Source of the DNA: an uncultured Oscillibacter sp.
GTDB lineage: Bacteria > Bacillota > Clostridia > Oscillospirales > Oscillospiraceae
Reading direction: 5' to 3'
Length of the DNA: 64,000 bases
NCBI GenBank assembly: GCA_900550685.1
Contig: URTS01000001.1
Coordinates: forward strand, 1-64,000
Shown here one piece after another: positions 51,595 through 63,746 of the stretch (the stretch's first letter is position 1; every line of letters begins with the position of its first letter). A program made the translations under genes and the position numbers. The notes beneath the pieces were generated by a model. The model worked only from the letters and a program-made list of their open reading frames with translations, made no database searches and had not been told where the DNA came from.

Positions 51595-52281
51595 TCACTG
51601 CTTTTCTTCCTCCTCATGGATGAACATGATGAGAAAGCTGACTGCCAATAACCCGCAAGAAACCCAAATGCCACGTTCGGCAAAGTGGGCTGTCAGCAGT
51701 GCCCCCAGCCCTGCGCCCACGGCAAACAGGCCGATGACGCCGAAGTAGGTCAGGGTTTTGTACAGTACCTCCCGGTCATGTGTGTGAAAATAAACGCACA
51801 GGGCCTCGGTGCCGCTGCGCATATTGCCAATGCACATGGTGCTGGCATAGGCGTGGCCCCGGACCTTACGGAAAGTCTGCACCTGCATGGCGCACACAAA
51901 AGATACCAGTGCATTGGCCAATGTATTGACTTCCTGCGGCAAAAAGCCAACCGCAAACAGCAGGATGATCTCCGCCAGAATGATGAGCTGCCGCCAGTGC
52001 ACCTTTTCCATGTACTTAAAATGGCGGTGCACGCATTCCGCCGCGAAAATGCCCAGCAGAAACGACAGCACCGGGATGAGATACCGGGTGCAGTGCCCCC
52101 ACTCCCCGTCAAACAGATAGGAACTGAACAGCACGATATTGCCCGTCTGGGCATTGGCAAACACCTTGCCCCGGCAGAGATAGGTGTAGGCGTCCTGCAA
52201 GCCGCCGGAGAGAATGATGAACGCGGCGGTCAGCAGGGATTCCGACATCTGCCCGCGGTGCTTATGGAGATTCACGATCAT
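51595..52281 (-). CDS. DUF1275 (YoaK-like) membrane protein
   Basis: 228 residues, six hydrophobic helices. The family hallmark GGLQDAYTYLCRGKVFANAQ with TGN lies near the N-terminus, and MQVQTFRKVRGHAYASTMCI in the middle. Role unsettled in the literature. Starts 27 bases after atpC on the same strand, so it may be transcribed with the ATP synthase operon. Confidence 0.88.
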   Translation of the reverse strand: MIVNLHKHRGQMSESLLTAAFIILSGGLQDAYTYLCRGKVFANAQTGNIVLFSSYLFDGEWGHCTRYLIPVLSFLLGIFAAECVHRHFKYMEKVHWRQLIILAEIILLFAVGFLPQEVNTLANALVSFVCAMQVQTFRKVRGHAYASTMCIGNMRSGTEALCVYFHTHDREVLYKTLTYFGVIGLFAVGAGLGALLTAHFAERGIWVSCGLLAVSFLIMFIHEEEEKQ

Positions 52282-52308
52282 TAACCTTCTTCAACTCATC
52301 AAGTCCAC

Positions 52309-52724
52309 TCAGCGGCCGCCGTTCCAGCGTTCCTTGACCCGCAGACGGCTGAGGGCCCGCGCCAGATTCGCCTGGGCGCTTTTGTACTCCTGGAGGCTCT
52401 TCTTTTGCAGCAGCTCCTCCTTGGCGGCATCTGCCGCCCGCTTGGCCCGGTTGGCGTCGATGTCCTCCGGGCGCTCCGCCGTGTCCACCAGCAGCAGCAC
52501 GTCCCCGTCTTCAATCTTCACCAGTCCGGCGGAGACAGCGGCGGTCCGGAGGGACCCGCCCTCCGGCTGAAAACGCAATTCCCCCGGCACCACGGCGGCA
52601 ATCATGTTGCTGTGGTGGGGCAGGATGCCCATGGCGCCGTCGGTACAGGGTACCACCATGAACTCGCAGGGGCCGTCAAAGAAGTCGGTGTCCGAGGCCA
52701 GGACCCGTGCGTGAAAAGCGCTCA

Positions 52725-52725
<1 letters not shown>
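52309..52725 (-). CDS. atpC: ATP synthase epsilon subunit
   Basis: 138 residues. N-terminal beta sandwich (FHARVLASDTDFFDGPCEFM; TDGAMGILPHHSNMIAAVVP) and C-terminal two-helix hairpin rich in Ala/Lys/Glu. Overlaps atpD by one base. Last gene of the operon proper; couples rotor to catalysis. Confidence 0.93.
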
Positions 52726-55030
<2,305 letters not shown>

Positions 55031-55031
55031 T

Positions 55032-56792
55032 TCAATCACCGTTCTTTTCTGCGGCTTCCGCCTGATACTGGGTCAGAAAACCCTTGGACAATTTCAAAAT
55101 CCTCTCCCGGTCTTCGTCGCTCATCTGGCCGCTCTCGTCGATCCGGTGGCACAGGGCCTGGTCCTGGGTCTCCACATAGCTCAAAAGCTGTGTGCGGAAG
55201 CCGTCCATCTTTGCGAGGGGCACCGTCTGCATCACGTGGCTCAGGGCCGCTACCAGCAGGATCACCTGCTGGTGCTGCTGGTAGGGGTGGTACTGGGGCT
55301 GGCGCAGCAGGCGCATCAGCCCCTGGCCATAAACCAGCTGACGCTTTGTGGTCTCGTCCAGATCGCTGGAAAACTGAGTAAATACCTCCATCTCCCGGTA
55401 CTGGGCCAGGTCCAGCCGCAGGGCGCCCGCGGCCTTTTTCATGGCCTTGGTCTGGGCGTCGCCGCCCACACGGGACACGGACAGGCCCACGTTAACGGCG
55501 GGCCGCTGGCCGGAGAAAAACAGATTGCTCTCCAGAAAAATCTGGCCATCGGTGATGGAGATGATATTGGTGGGGATATATGCGGACACGTCCCCCGCCT
55601 GCGTTTCCACAATCGGCAGGGCCGTCATGCTGCCGCCTCCCAGTTCATCGGAGAGGTGGGCGGAGCGCTCCAGCAGCCGGGAATGGAGGTAGAACACGTC
55701 GCCGGGGTAGGCTTCCCGTCCGGGGGAACGCTCCAGCAGCAGGCTCAGCGTCCGGTAGGCCACGGCATGCTTGGACAGGTCATCATAGACGATGAGGACG
55801 TCCCGGCCCTTGCGCATGAAGTATTCGCCAATGGCCGTTCCGGCGTAGGGGGCGATGTATTGCAGGGACGCCGACGCGCTGGCGGGGGCATTCACTACGA
55901 TGGTGTAGTCCATGGCCCCCCGGTGCTTCAGGTTTTCCACCAGCTGGGCCACGGAGCTGGACTTCTGCCCGATGGCCACATAGATGCACACCACATCTTT
56001 CCCCTTCTGGTTCAGGATGGTGTCCAGGGCGATGGCGGTCTTGCCGGTCTGGCGGTCGCCGATGATCAGCTCCCGCTGGCCCCGGCCGATGGGGAACATG
56101 GAGTCGATGGAGAGCAGCCCCGTTTCCATGGGACGGTTCACCGGCTGGCGGTCGATGATGCCGGGGGCCGGGGACTCAATGGGCAGATAGTTCTCTGCCG
56201 GGATGTCTCCCTTGCCGTCGATGGGGGTGCCCAGGGCATCCACCACCCGGCCCAGGAAGCCGTCCCCCACCGGAACACCGGCGGTCCTGCCGGTGCGGCG
56301 GACGATGCTGCCCTCCTCAATGGCCTCGCTGCCGCCAAAGAGGATGCAGCCCACCCGGCCGGGCCGCAGATCCTGCACCATGCCCTTCACGCCGGAGGAA
56401 AACTGCAAGATCTCGCCGTAGGCGGCGTGCTCCAATCCGCTGACGGCGGCGATCTCGTCGCCCACCGTCAGGACGCTGCCCACCTCCTCCGGAGACACCT
56501 CCGGCTGCCAGTTGCGGACGGTCTCCTGCATCAGCGGAATGACGGACGCACCGGCGGGGTTCAGCTGTTCCAGCCGTTCCCGGAACTGCCGCAGACGGCC
56601 TTCCAGGCTCCAGTCGTACAGGTCAGCCCCTACCTCCAGCCGGAAGCCCTTTTCCAGGGCGGGGTCCTTTTCCCAGCGGAGAGGCACCTCCTGGCCGTAT
56701 TTTTTTTGCAGAAAGGCCGCAAAGCGGGCCTGCTGGGCCTCACTGGGGGCCTCCGCGCTGCGGAGGACCGCTTCCAGCACTGCTTCACGCAT
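55032..56792 (-). CDS. atpA: ATP synthase delta(C-terminal domain)-alpha fusion subunit
   Basis: 586 residues, about 80 longer than a usual alpha. Residues about 18-73 ([52 protein letters not shown]) match the C-terminal domain of the delta/OSCP subunit. From about 85 a normal alpha follows ([21 protein letters not shown]-loop GDRQTGKT at 245-252, some 76 positions later than usual). The ATG at 56792 has GGGGGGAG upstream and lies eight bases inside the end of atpF. No separate atpH is in the operon and the delta N-terminal domain is absent. The frame is intact across the join. Confidence 0.92.
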   Translation of the reverse strand: MREAVLEAVLRSAEAPSEAQQARFAAFLQKKYGQEVPLRWEKDPALEKGFRLEVGADLYDWSLEGRLRQFRERLEQLNPAGASVIPLMQETVRNWQPEVSPEEVGSVLTVGDEIAAVSGLEHAAYGEILQFSSGVKGMVQDLRPGRVGCILFGGSEAIEEGSIVRRTGRTAGVPVGDGFLGRVVDALGTPIDGKGDIPAENYLPIESPAPGIIDRQPVNRPMETGLLSIDSMFPIGRGQRELIIGDRQTGKTAIALDTILNQKGKDVVCIYVAIGQKSSSVAQLVENLKHRGAMDYTIVVNAPASASASLQYIAPYAGTAIGEYFMRKGRDVLIVYDDLSKHAVAYRTLSLLLERSPGREAYPGDVFYLHSRLLERSAHLSDELGGGSMTALPIVETQAGDVSAYIPTNIISITDGQIFLESNLFFSGQRPAVNVGLSVSRVGGDAQTKAMKKAAGALRLDLAQYREMEVFTQFSSDLDETTKRQLVYGQGLMRLLRQPQYHPYQQHQQVILLVAALSHVMQTVPLAKMDGFRTQLLSYVETQDQALCHRIDESGQMSDEDRERILKLSKGFLTQYQAEAAEKNGD

Positions 56793-57276
56793 GGGGCTCC
56801 CCCCTCTCCGCCTCGTCAAGGAACTGGTCGAAGGCGTCGCCGCCGGATTGCAGCACCAGCTTTTCCGTGGCCGTCACCGCCAGGTCCTTCAGCTCCTTCT
56901 CCGCGTCGGCCAGGAGCTTGTCGTGCTCCCGCTGGGCGGCGGTGTGGGCATCGGCGATGATCTGCTCCGCCTGGGCCCGGGCTTCGGAAATCCGCTGCTC
57001 CGCGGCGGTGTCCGCCGCCTTCTGGGCCTGGGCGATTTTTTCAGTTGCCGCGGCATCGGCGTTTTTCAGCTGCTGCCGGACCTCTGCCGCCGTCTGTTCT
57101 GCGTCGGCCAGGGCCTTGGCCGCCTGGGCGTCCTGGTCCCGGTAATAGGCCGTCCGCTTGTCCATAAAGGCCTTCACGGGCTTATAGAGCAGCAGGTACA
57201 GCCCGCCTGCCAGAATCACGAAGTTCAGCAGGTGCAGCAAAATCTGCTGCCAGTCAATGTTCAAAGGGATGTTCAT
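56785..57276 (-). CDS. atpF: ATP synthase b subunit
   Basis: 163 residues: one N-terminal membrane helix ([20 protein letters not shown]) and a long Ala/Glu/Gln-rich coiled-coil stalk. In normal enzymes its C-terminus binds delta. Overlaps the fused alpha gene by eight bases. Confidence 0.95.
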   Translation of the reverse strand: MNIPLNIDWQQILLHLLNFVILAGGLYLLLYKPVKAFMDKRTAYYRDQDAQAAKALADAEQTAAEVRQQLKNADAAATEKIAQAQKAADTAAEQRISEARAQAEQIIADAHTAAQREHDKLLADAEKELKDLAVTATEKLVLQSGGDAFDQFLDEAERGEPHA

Positions 57277-57291
57277 GGTTTCCCACCTGCC

Positions 57292-57663
57292 TTAGAGGAC
57301 GAAGATAATCAGAATAACGACCAGCAGGGCGTAAATGATGGCAGTTTCGATAAAGACCAGGCCCAGCATCAGCGTGGTGCGGATCTTGCCCTCCGCCTCC
57401 GGCTGGCGGGCAATGCCCTCTGTGGACTTGCCGACGGCTACGCCCATGGCAATGGCGCCGCCTGCGGCGGCCAGGCCGATAGCGATACCGGCGGCCAGGG
57501 ACTTGAAGCCGGTGGCGCTCTCCTGCTGCGTCTGGGTGGTCTCCGCGGCAGCGGCAGGGGCGGCAGCATCCGAGGAAGCGGCGGCCAGGGCGGGCACGGT
57601 CAGGGACAGCACCACCAACAGGACCAGGAACAGCGCGGGGATCCTCTTTTTCAGCAGTTTCAT
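57292..57663 (-). CDS. atpE: ATP synthase c subunit with N-terminal extension
   Basis: 123 residues from the ATG at 57663. A signal-peptide-like helix ([20 protein letters not shown]) and an Ala/Thr/Gln linker precede the two c-ring helices; normal c is 70-90 residues. Loop [10 protein letters not shown] and the ion-binding Glu106 in [11 protein letters not shown] are present. Helix two has the Thr and Tyr seen in sodium-binding c subunits, but the helix-one Gln of such proteins is replaced, so ion type is open. Confidence 0.93.
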   Translation of the reverse strand: MKLLKKRIPALFLVLLVVLSLTVPALAAASSDAAAPAAAAETTQTQQESATGFKSLAAGIAIGLAAAGGAIAMGVAVGKSTEGIARQPEAEGKIRTTLMLGLVFIETAIIYALLVVILIIFVL

Positions 57664-57707
57664 TTTGATTACCTCCAGATGATTATATAAACAGATAAAA
57701 GATAGGG

Positions 57708-58544
57708 TCATGTCCGGCCGGTGGCCGCTTTGGCTTTCTTCCGGGGCTCCGGCTCCGGATGCTCCGACACCTCGCCGTAGAACAACGCCGTCAGCATAGT
57801 CAGCACGTAGGCCTGAATGAGGGCGTGGAGCAGGGTGAACAGGATGCCCACCAGCACCGGCAGCACGTAGCTCAGCTGCACATAGTAGTAGACCAGCTCC
57901 GTCACCAGCAATCCGCTGAGCAAGGCGCCGAAAAGACGGAAGCTCATGGAAATGGGCAGGGAGAATTCCTTCAGGGTCCTGCCCACGCCCTTGAGGCCGT
58001 TGCCCGCGATGCCGCCGGACAAAATTACCAAATAGGATAAACAGCCCAGAGCGATGGCGCCGTTCACGTCCGACAGCGGCGCGGGGAGGGTCACGGAATG
58101 GCCCGTGGTGGTGACGGCCTGAAAGCCGAAGAGCTCAAACAGGGTCCCCACGAAGATGTACGCGCCTGCGCCGAAGATGTAGGCACCCAGGAATCCGTTC
58201 CGCCTGGGACTGCTGGTCTTTGCCATGTTGTCGAACATGCTCACCGCCTGCTCCAGCAGTAACTGGAACCGGCCCGGCACCATTTTGAACCTAGGGATGG
58301 CAAAGACGCGGATGCAGGCCGTCGCAATCAGCAGAATGGCGGAGACCGTCATGGCGGAGATGAGACCGGGGTTGACGCTCTTCCAGCCCAACAGGCTGAT
58401 CTGGTTCTCCCCGTGCAGAACGGCATCCCGCATGGTGACCTGGATGGTCTCCGCCTTGCCCGGCGAGGCCGTCAGCAGGCTGCCCGCGAACAGGACCACG
58501 ATGAGCAGAACCCAAAGGGTCACGAATTTTTTATGGCTTTTCAT
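57708..58544 (-). CDS. atpB: ATP synthase a subunit
   Basis: 278 residues from the ATG at 58544. Five to six membrane helices; the essential Arg is in [20 protein letters not shown], and the last helix has [15 protein letters not shown]. First gene of the operon; no atpI precedes it. A consensus promoter lies about 100 bases upstream. Confidence 0.93.
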   Translation of the reverse strand: MKSHKKFVTLWVLLIVVLFAGSLLTASPGKAETIQVTMRDAVLHGENQISLLGWKSVNPGLISAMTVSAILLIATACIRVFAIPRFKMVPGRFQLLLEQAVSMFDNMAKTSSPRRNGFLGAYIFGAGAYIFVGTLFELFGFQAVTTTGHSVTLPAPLSDVNGAIALGCLSYLVILSGGIAGNGLKGVGRTLKEFSLPISMSFRLFGALLSGLLVTELVYYYVQLSYVLPVLVGILFTLLHALIQAYVLTMLTALFYGEVSEHPEPEPRKKAKAATGRT

Positions 58545-58644
58545 GCCGCTATCAGCTTCCTTTCCGTGCCGGGAAACGGGCCTTGCGTCTGCGCGTTGAT
58601 ATTCCTGTTTTCCGGCAAAAGCCTTGCTTTCTGAGAACGCACGT

Positions 58645-58673
58645 ATTATAGTGTTCTTGCGGCAAGATGTAAA
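58645..58673 (-). promoter_or_regulatory. promoter of the ATP synthase operon
   Basis: TTTACA (58673-58668), 17-base spacer, TATAAT (58650-58645) on the minus strand. Confidence 0.75.
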
Positions 58674-58683
58674 GAGTATAATT

Positions 58684-58710
58684 GATATGTTAGCCATATC
58701 TTAACGATAT
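58684..58710. promoter_or_regulatory. tandem LysR-type palindromes
   Basis: GATATGTTAGCCATATC and ATATCTTAACGATAT overlap; the second ends six bases before the lysR ribosome site and the first lies 11 bp from the atp -35 box. Confidence 0.5.
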
Positions 58711-58728
58711 AGCAAAGAGGTGGAAAAA

Positions 58729-59634
58729 TTGGCCGTCCCTTACGACTATTACCGCATTTTTTACTATGTTGCCCAGCACAAAAGCTTCACCAAGGCCGCC
58801 GAGGCCCTGGGCAACAACCAGCCCAATATCACCCGGTGCATGAACAACCTGGAACAGGACCTGGGGTGCAAGCTGTTCGTCCGCACTAACCACGGCGTTT
58901 CTCTGACTCCGGAAGGAGAGCGCCTTTACAGCCGTGCCGCCATAGCGTTTGAACAGCTTCAACTAGGGGAAAATGAGATTCGGGCAGATTGCAGCCTGGA
59001 GGCCGGCAGTATTTCCATTGCCGCCAGTGAAACGGCTCTGCATCTGCTCCTTCTGAACCGTCTCGACGCCTTCCACCGGCGCTATCCCGGCGTCCACCTG
59101 CGCATCACCAACGACTCAACCCCTCGGGCTATGGAGGCCCTGCTCCACGGCCAGGTAGACTGCGCCGTAATCACCACACCTGTCAAGGTGAAAAAGCCCC
59201 TGCGGGAGACCCCCCTTCTCTCCTTCCGGGAAATTCTGCTCTGCGGCCCGGATTTTCGCTATCTGGCGGATGAGACGCAGCGGCTCCGTGACGTAGAGCC
59301 CTGCCCATTTGTCTGCCTAGGCAGCGACACCAGCACATTTTCCTTTTATCAACAGCTGTTCTTAAAGCATAATCTGGCTTTTCATGTGGAAATGGAAGCC
59401 GGCACCATGGATCATGTCCTCGCGATGGTGCAGAGCAATCTGGGCGTCGGTTTCTACCCGGAGTCCATGGCCGCTCCCGCCCTTGCCGCTGGGACGGTGT
59501 TCCAGATCTACCTTGCGGAGCCGATCCCAGAACGGTTCGTCAACTTGATCGAGGATACATCCCGTCCCCAAAGCGTTGCCATGAAAGCCTTTAAGAAAAT
59601 GCTGCTGGCACCGGAGGAACCTTGCAGTAAGTAG
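58729..59634 (+). CDS. LysR-family transcriptional regulator
   Basis: About 301 residues. HTH YYVAQHKSFTKAAEALGNNQ with PNITRCMNNLEQDLGCKLFV, then the periplasmic-binding-like effector domain. AGAGGTGG before TTG at 58729 makes TTG the likely start; a GTG at 58720 overlaps that site. Divergent from the ATP synthase operon, with its probable binding sites between the two. Target and effector unknown. Confidence 0.9.
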   Translation: MAVPYDYYRIFYYVAQHKSFTKAAEALGNNQPNITRCMNNLEQDLGCKLFVRTNHGVSLTPEGERLYSRAAIAFEQLQLGENEIRADCSLEAGSISIAASETALHLLLLNRLDAFHRRYPGVHLRITNDSTPRAMEALLHGQVDCAVITTPVKVKKPLRETPLLSFREILLCGPDFRYLADETQRLRDVEPCPFVCLGSDTSTFSFYQQLFLKHNLAFHVEMEAGTMDHVLAMVQSNLGVGFYPESMAAPALAAGTVFQIYLAEPIPERFVNLIEDTSRPQSVAMKAFKKMLLAPEEPCSK

Positions 59635-59884
59635 CCGTCCCCAAAGGGATGACGTCCGATGCCCGCTTTCAGACCAGGTGTGGCCCCTGCAATTAGGCTT
59701 CAAAAGTTCCAATGAAAACAGGGAATCTTTTCCCTGGTGCTTCCGTCTAATTAGATATCAACCGCAAAGCACCTAAAGAAAACACGTATAAAACGCCTGC
59801 TGGCTTTCCCGGCGGAGGACGCCGCCCTAATTGATGGGGCGCGTTCCATGCTGTCATTCAGGCATGGAGGTGTTTTTATATTAA

Positions 59885-60850
59885 GTTCATTCTGTAATAA
59901 AGATTTTTCAGCTATCTATAGAAAAGTATCTTACCGATCAAGTTCCCCTGCGGGATGGCTGGGTCACGATGAAAACCTATATGGAGTTAGCCGTCGGCAA
60001 ACGGGAAAGCAGCGGCGTCTATATCTGCAAGAATCAGTACCTGATGGATAAGTTTACGTCTTACAGCAAAAAGCGGCTCACCACCAACGCAGCCGTCCTT
60101 GCTGATTTACAGGAAAAACTGGCAGCAGAGGGCGTTTCTATGAATACGATCCTTGTCCCTATGGCGGCGCAGGTGTTGACGGATAAGCTCCCTGCCTATG
60201 CGCCCGTGGCGGACTACGCCGCTATTCTGCAAGTGCTGACCGATGCGGGCGATGACACAACAGACGTGCTTTCTGCTCTCGCCGCTCATAGCAGCGAGAA
60301 CATCTACTACCGTACCGACCACCATTGGACGAGCCTTGGGGCCTACTATGCCTATTGTGCATGGCGGGGCATTGAACCGAATGTGGACGAATGGACGCAG
60401 GAAATTCTCTGCGACAATTTCCACGGCACGACTTGGAATAAAGTCCCGCTGCCCTCTGTCCCCGCCGAGGAGATCACCGCATGGTATAAGCACATAAATA
60501 GAAGTGTGTCCTACAACAACGGTCAGTATGAGACGGACAGCATCTATGAGCGGAAATACCTGTCCGGCAGCGACCAATACGCCGTGTTTCTGAACTCCAA
60601 CCAGGCACAGACCGTCATTGAGGGCAGCGGCAAGAGCGGCAAGTTCCTGCTTATTAAAGACTCCTACGGCAACACCTTTTCCCAATTCCCCGTGGAGAAC
60701 TATGCGGAAGTTCATGTCCTCGACCTCCGCTTCTTCAAGGGCGATGTGGTGGAGTACGCCAAGGAAAACAGCATTACCGATACACTGGTGCTGTACGGTA
60801 CGCAGAATTTTGTGAAGGACATGAACATCAAGGGAGTTGCCGAGGCATGA
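59885..60850 (+). pseudogene. 5'-truncated DHHW-family (AlgX/SGNH-like) protein
   Basis: The frame is open from 59885 (SIEKYLTDQVPLRDGWVTMK), normal family sequence that should follow a signal anchor and linker, but a TAA lies just upstream. The body has YYRTDHHWTSLGAYYAY, the DHHW motif, and LLIKDSYGNTF near the end. Related proteins act with MBOAT acyltransferases in polymer O-acetylation outside the membrane. An internal ATG at 59969 could give 293 residues, but without export signal. Confidence 0.7.
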
Positions 60851-61140
60851 GCATTTTGCGGCCGTTTAAAATGGCATGGCGTTCTATTGTAGGAAAAAAG
60901 GGCCGTAGTACACTAACCATTCTGTCTATCTTCATTGGAATTGCTGCTGTTATGACAATTGTTTCTGTTATGGAGGGTATGAAGCTCCAAGTTATGAAAC
61001 AATTCAATGCGATGGGCGCAAATCGCATTGAGATACAAATTGAGGTCTATTCATCTGACGAAAGCGGAAATAGTGCGGGCGTTGATTATTTTCCTAAACT
61101 GTATAGCTATTGCCAAGGGTTAGCATGTTTTTTCGGATAA
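60847..61140 (+). pseudogene. 3'-truncated ABC transporter permease (FtsX/MacB-like)
   Basis: Overlaps the DHHW gene by four bases (ATGA). FKMAWRSIVGKKGRSTLTIL and SIFIGIAAVMTIVSVMEGMK are the N-terminal membrane helix of MacB-type permeases; after about 85 residues (YFPKLYSYC) the sequence departs and ends QGLACFFG. The periplasmic domain and remaining helices are lost. Confidence 0.75.
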
Positions 61141-61168
61141 GATGCCGAAAGCCTATAATGGTAACAAT

Positions 61169-61215
61169 ACAAAGAAGCAAGGTAAAAACTATAAGTTCTT
61201 ACCTTGCTTCTTTGT
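61169..61215. terminator. 17-bp perfect hairpin
   Basis: ACAAAGAAGCAAGGTAA pairs with TTACCTTGCTTCTTTGT; short T stretch after. It stands where the permease gene breaks off. Confidence 0.6.
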
Positions 61216-61319
61216 TGCCCTGTACCGACCGGTCTGCCCCATAGGTCACATTGTGTACCTATGAACATGAACCCTTCGGTACAGGGACTTTTTTCTTGAC
61301 ATCTCAACTCCCTATACCG

Positions 61320-62261
61320 TCAGGCCTCGCAGCTATTGGACGCATTCGCAACAACCTCACTTTGATGGAGGAGTTCATAACCACGTGCGTTGGCGTGAAT
61401 GTCTTCGATGAAAATTGGGAAAGCCACTTTATTTGCCCGTTCAATCATCCCGCGCAGGAGAAGCGAACCGCCACCGACAAAAACACATTTACTGGTGGCA
61501 ACATCAATGCCACGCTCGCGCAGGAAGTTGTAAAACTCTGAAAGAAAACCTCCTGTCATGTTGCGAATCATTTGCTGCACTTCACCGGGAAGCACAGTGG
61601 GCTGATTACGGATAACTTCATCAATGTCACAGTCCTCTAAAATCCGGGCATAGAGAGCGTTGCATTTGCTAGAAATGTTGTTGTAAAGGGTGATGACACC
61701 CTTTTCAAAACTTTCAACTACCGCTAGATCCGGGTGTCCGTTACGGAGTTTGAGGACATCAATGGTAAAACCACCAATATCGATGATATAGGCAACAGAG
61801 TAGGTCTTGAGGATGCCATACTGTGTCACAGCGGCTGCAAATGCCTGTGGATAGCTCAGGACCTTATTGACCCGAATTGAGTAGTATTTGCCGTTGTATT
61901 CAAAGTCGATCGTCTCGCACCGGCGGAGAAAGTACTGCTCAAATCGACTATGCAACTGCTCATAATGTGCCGGAGGAAGTCCGACCAGCAGCGTGATATC
62001 AATAGGATCCAGGGTTTCAGGAATCTTACGCCGCTCCAACTCCTTGGCAATCGCAAAAAGGGTAAGGACGTAGAATCGATCATCTTCAGTTTTGTCCCGG
62101 AGATAGGCAATACGTTGCTCTGTCAGTGTATAATACCGATTGTTCCAACAGATGTAATCCGTTTTAAAGCCTTGTAAGCCTTCGGAAACAATCAGGCCAG
62201 ATGTGAATAACGTATTGGGTGTCTTGATCGATTTGTTACCGTGATCGACGGAAATAATCAT
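61320..62261 (-). CDS. ParM/StbA-family actin-like protein
   Basis: 313 residues with actin-fold nucleotide motifs: SVDHGNKSIKT (phosphate 1), IIDIGGFTIDV (phosphate 2) and VFVGGGSLLL (adenosine). Relatives form filaments that segregate plasmids or integrative elements. AAGGAGG site. No ParR-type partner gene follows, so it is an orphan here. An inverted repeat lies 30-50 bases upstream. Confidence 0.88.
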   Translation of the reverse strand: MIISVDHGNKSIKTPNTLFTSGLIVSEGLQGFKTDYICWNNRYYTLTEQRIAYLRDKTEDDRFYVLTLFAIAKELERRKIPETLDPIDITLLVGLPPAHYEQLHSRFEQYFLRRCETIDFEYNGKYYSIRVNKVLSYPQAFAAAVTQYGILKTYSVAYIIDIGGFTIDVLKLRNGHPDLAVVESFEKGVITLYNNISSKCNALYARILEDCDIDEVIRNQPTVLPGEVQQMIRNMTGGFLSEFYNFLRERGIDVATSKCVFVGGGSLLLRGMIERANKVAFPIFIEDIHANARGYELLHQSEVVANASNSCEA

Positions 62262-62290
62262 AAAAACGGACCTCCTTAATCATTGAACCA

Positions 62291-62312
62291 GAGTGCGTTA
62301 AATACTGCACTC
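62291..62312. promoter_or_regulatory. inverted repeat upstream of the parM-like gene
   Basis: GAGTGC and GCACTC around a ten-base AT-rich centre, flanked by CATTGA and TCAATG; possible operator or parC-like site. Confidence 0.4.
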
Positions 62313-62428
62313 AATGTACCTGTAATAAATTACGCATAGTGTTCTCATGGAACAACAACTACACTAAATGTTTTTCTTCTGCGTCACCCGTGACAAATCC
62401 CAAAGTGATTTTCAAAAGTGATACGCAA
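62313..62428. other. gap with nothing recognised
   Basis: AT-rich, no gene; a terminator follows at 62429-62472. Confidence 0.35.
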
Positions 62429-62472
62429 AAAACAGTGATGCAGTTTCCTTTTACGGACTGCACCACTGTTTT
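62429..62472 (-). terminator. terminator after the helveticin-like gene
   Basis: AAAACAGTGATGCAGT and ACTGCACCACTGTTTT arms (15 of 16), six Ts on the minus strand. Confidence 0.8.
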
Positions 62473-62594
62473 CAATGTTTTTTGGGAGGTCTGTTGCAGC
62501 CATGGCATTTAAGATGTCACAGCTAAAATTCCACGCGCGCTGAACCCCATGCAGGCAAGCAGATGTATACCATGCACAGTGTTTTATGCGCACT

Positions 62595-63554
62595 TCAGAT
62601 TGAATATTTTTTGAAGAAGCAAACTGCATCATTTGCTATATCACTGGAACTCTTCTTTCTATTGCAGTTGAAATACAATTTGCCATTCGTTTCATCGCAT
62701 CCTTCAATTTCAAAAAGAGTCGGATAGGTAGATGAAGTGATGCGAAAAGAGAGGTTCGAATTTGCGCTTACTGTGCCTGTAGCCGTGGATGCATGATCAT
62801 AAACTAGAATAATGCTCACATTTTTCTTAGTCAACGGAACAAGGAGTTGGTCTGTGCTTGCAATATAACCAATACCCTGTCTAGTATAGTCTGCTAAGCC
62901 AGGAACAGTGGAGCCATTGACAAGAGCGTTACCAATGTTCAAATCAAACGCATGGGAAATATTCACAACCCCGCTGTTCGAATTGAGCGGCACTTTTCCT
63001 CTGTACACGCCAACGCAATTTTCAGTACCATCAGTCACAAAGAAAAGGAAGTAAATATAGCTAGAATCCTTTGCATATTTTTTTGCGCCTGAAATAGCTA
63101 CATTCTGTCCATTATGCTTTAAGGTATATCCTCCCAATTGAGTATAAGTATTCCCAGAATATTGCAATTTGACAAGGCTCTCACTTCCGGTCTTCATCGT
63201 AGCAACGAATAGATGATATTTATTTCCTATTGTGCATGTATCCATGTCATTGGCATGACCTAATGAAGTAATATAGGTAGCAGATGTTTTTCCATTTGTC
63301 ATGAGAGTGGTAGATCCATCGCTAATTTTAGTCCGATAAATCACTTGCTTGCTTTCATCGTCATTACACTTGGCGGTGTAAACATAAGATGAACCTACTG
63401 CAAACCCTTGTGCCCGATTGCAGCCATTACCATTTGGAATTGTTGCAACTGTCGAATAGGTGTTATAGTACGCAGCTGTTACAGTAATCGTTAAAACCGA
63501 TATAGCAAAGAGGGCCAGCGATATAATTCTACGAAAGCACCCTTTTTTCACCAT
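62595..63554 (-). CDS. secreted helveticin-J-like protein
   Basis: 319 residues with signal peptide (RRIISLALFAISVLTITVTA, cleaved near AAYYN). The mature part is a beta-propeller-like repeat: YSTVATIPNGNGCNRAQGFA, SLGHANDMDTC, ITSSTYPTLFEIEG near the end. Helveticin J of lactobacilli, a class III bacteriocin, shares this pattern, and similar proteins occur in Clostridia. AGGAGGAG site. No immunity gene is evident, so a bacteriocin role is not shown. Confidence 0.8.
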   Translation of the reverse strand: MVKKGCFRRIISLALFAISVLTITVTAAYYNTYSTVATIPNGNGCNRAQGFAVGSSYVYTAKCNDDESKQVIYRTKISDGSTTLMTNGKTSATYITSLGHANDMDTCTIGNKYHLFVATMKTGSESLVKLQYSGNTYTQLGGYTLKHNGQNVAISGAKKYAKDSSYIYFLFFVTDGTENCVGVYRGKVPLNSNSGVVNISHAFDLNIGNALVNGSTVPGLADYTRQGIGYIASTDQLLVPLTKKNVSIILVYDHASTATGTVSANSNLSFRITSSTYPTLFEIEGCDETNGKLYFNCNRKKSSSDIANDAVCFFKKYSI

Positions 63555-63746
63555 AGAATTCTCCTCCTATAATATCCATGAGCAAATTGGTCAAAACCTT
63601 ATCAATACTTTGTTTGTGCCAAGTGCCATACATATAAAGCCGAAGCTCAGGGTAAAAGAAATTCCTTGTTTTATTCAGCGCAAATTGCGTTTGTTCTTTC
63701 GATATATCTCAGGGAATAGTCATGCAAATGCGATAAATGGCTCATC

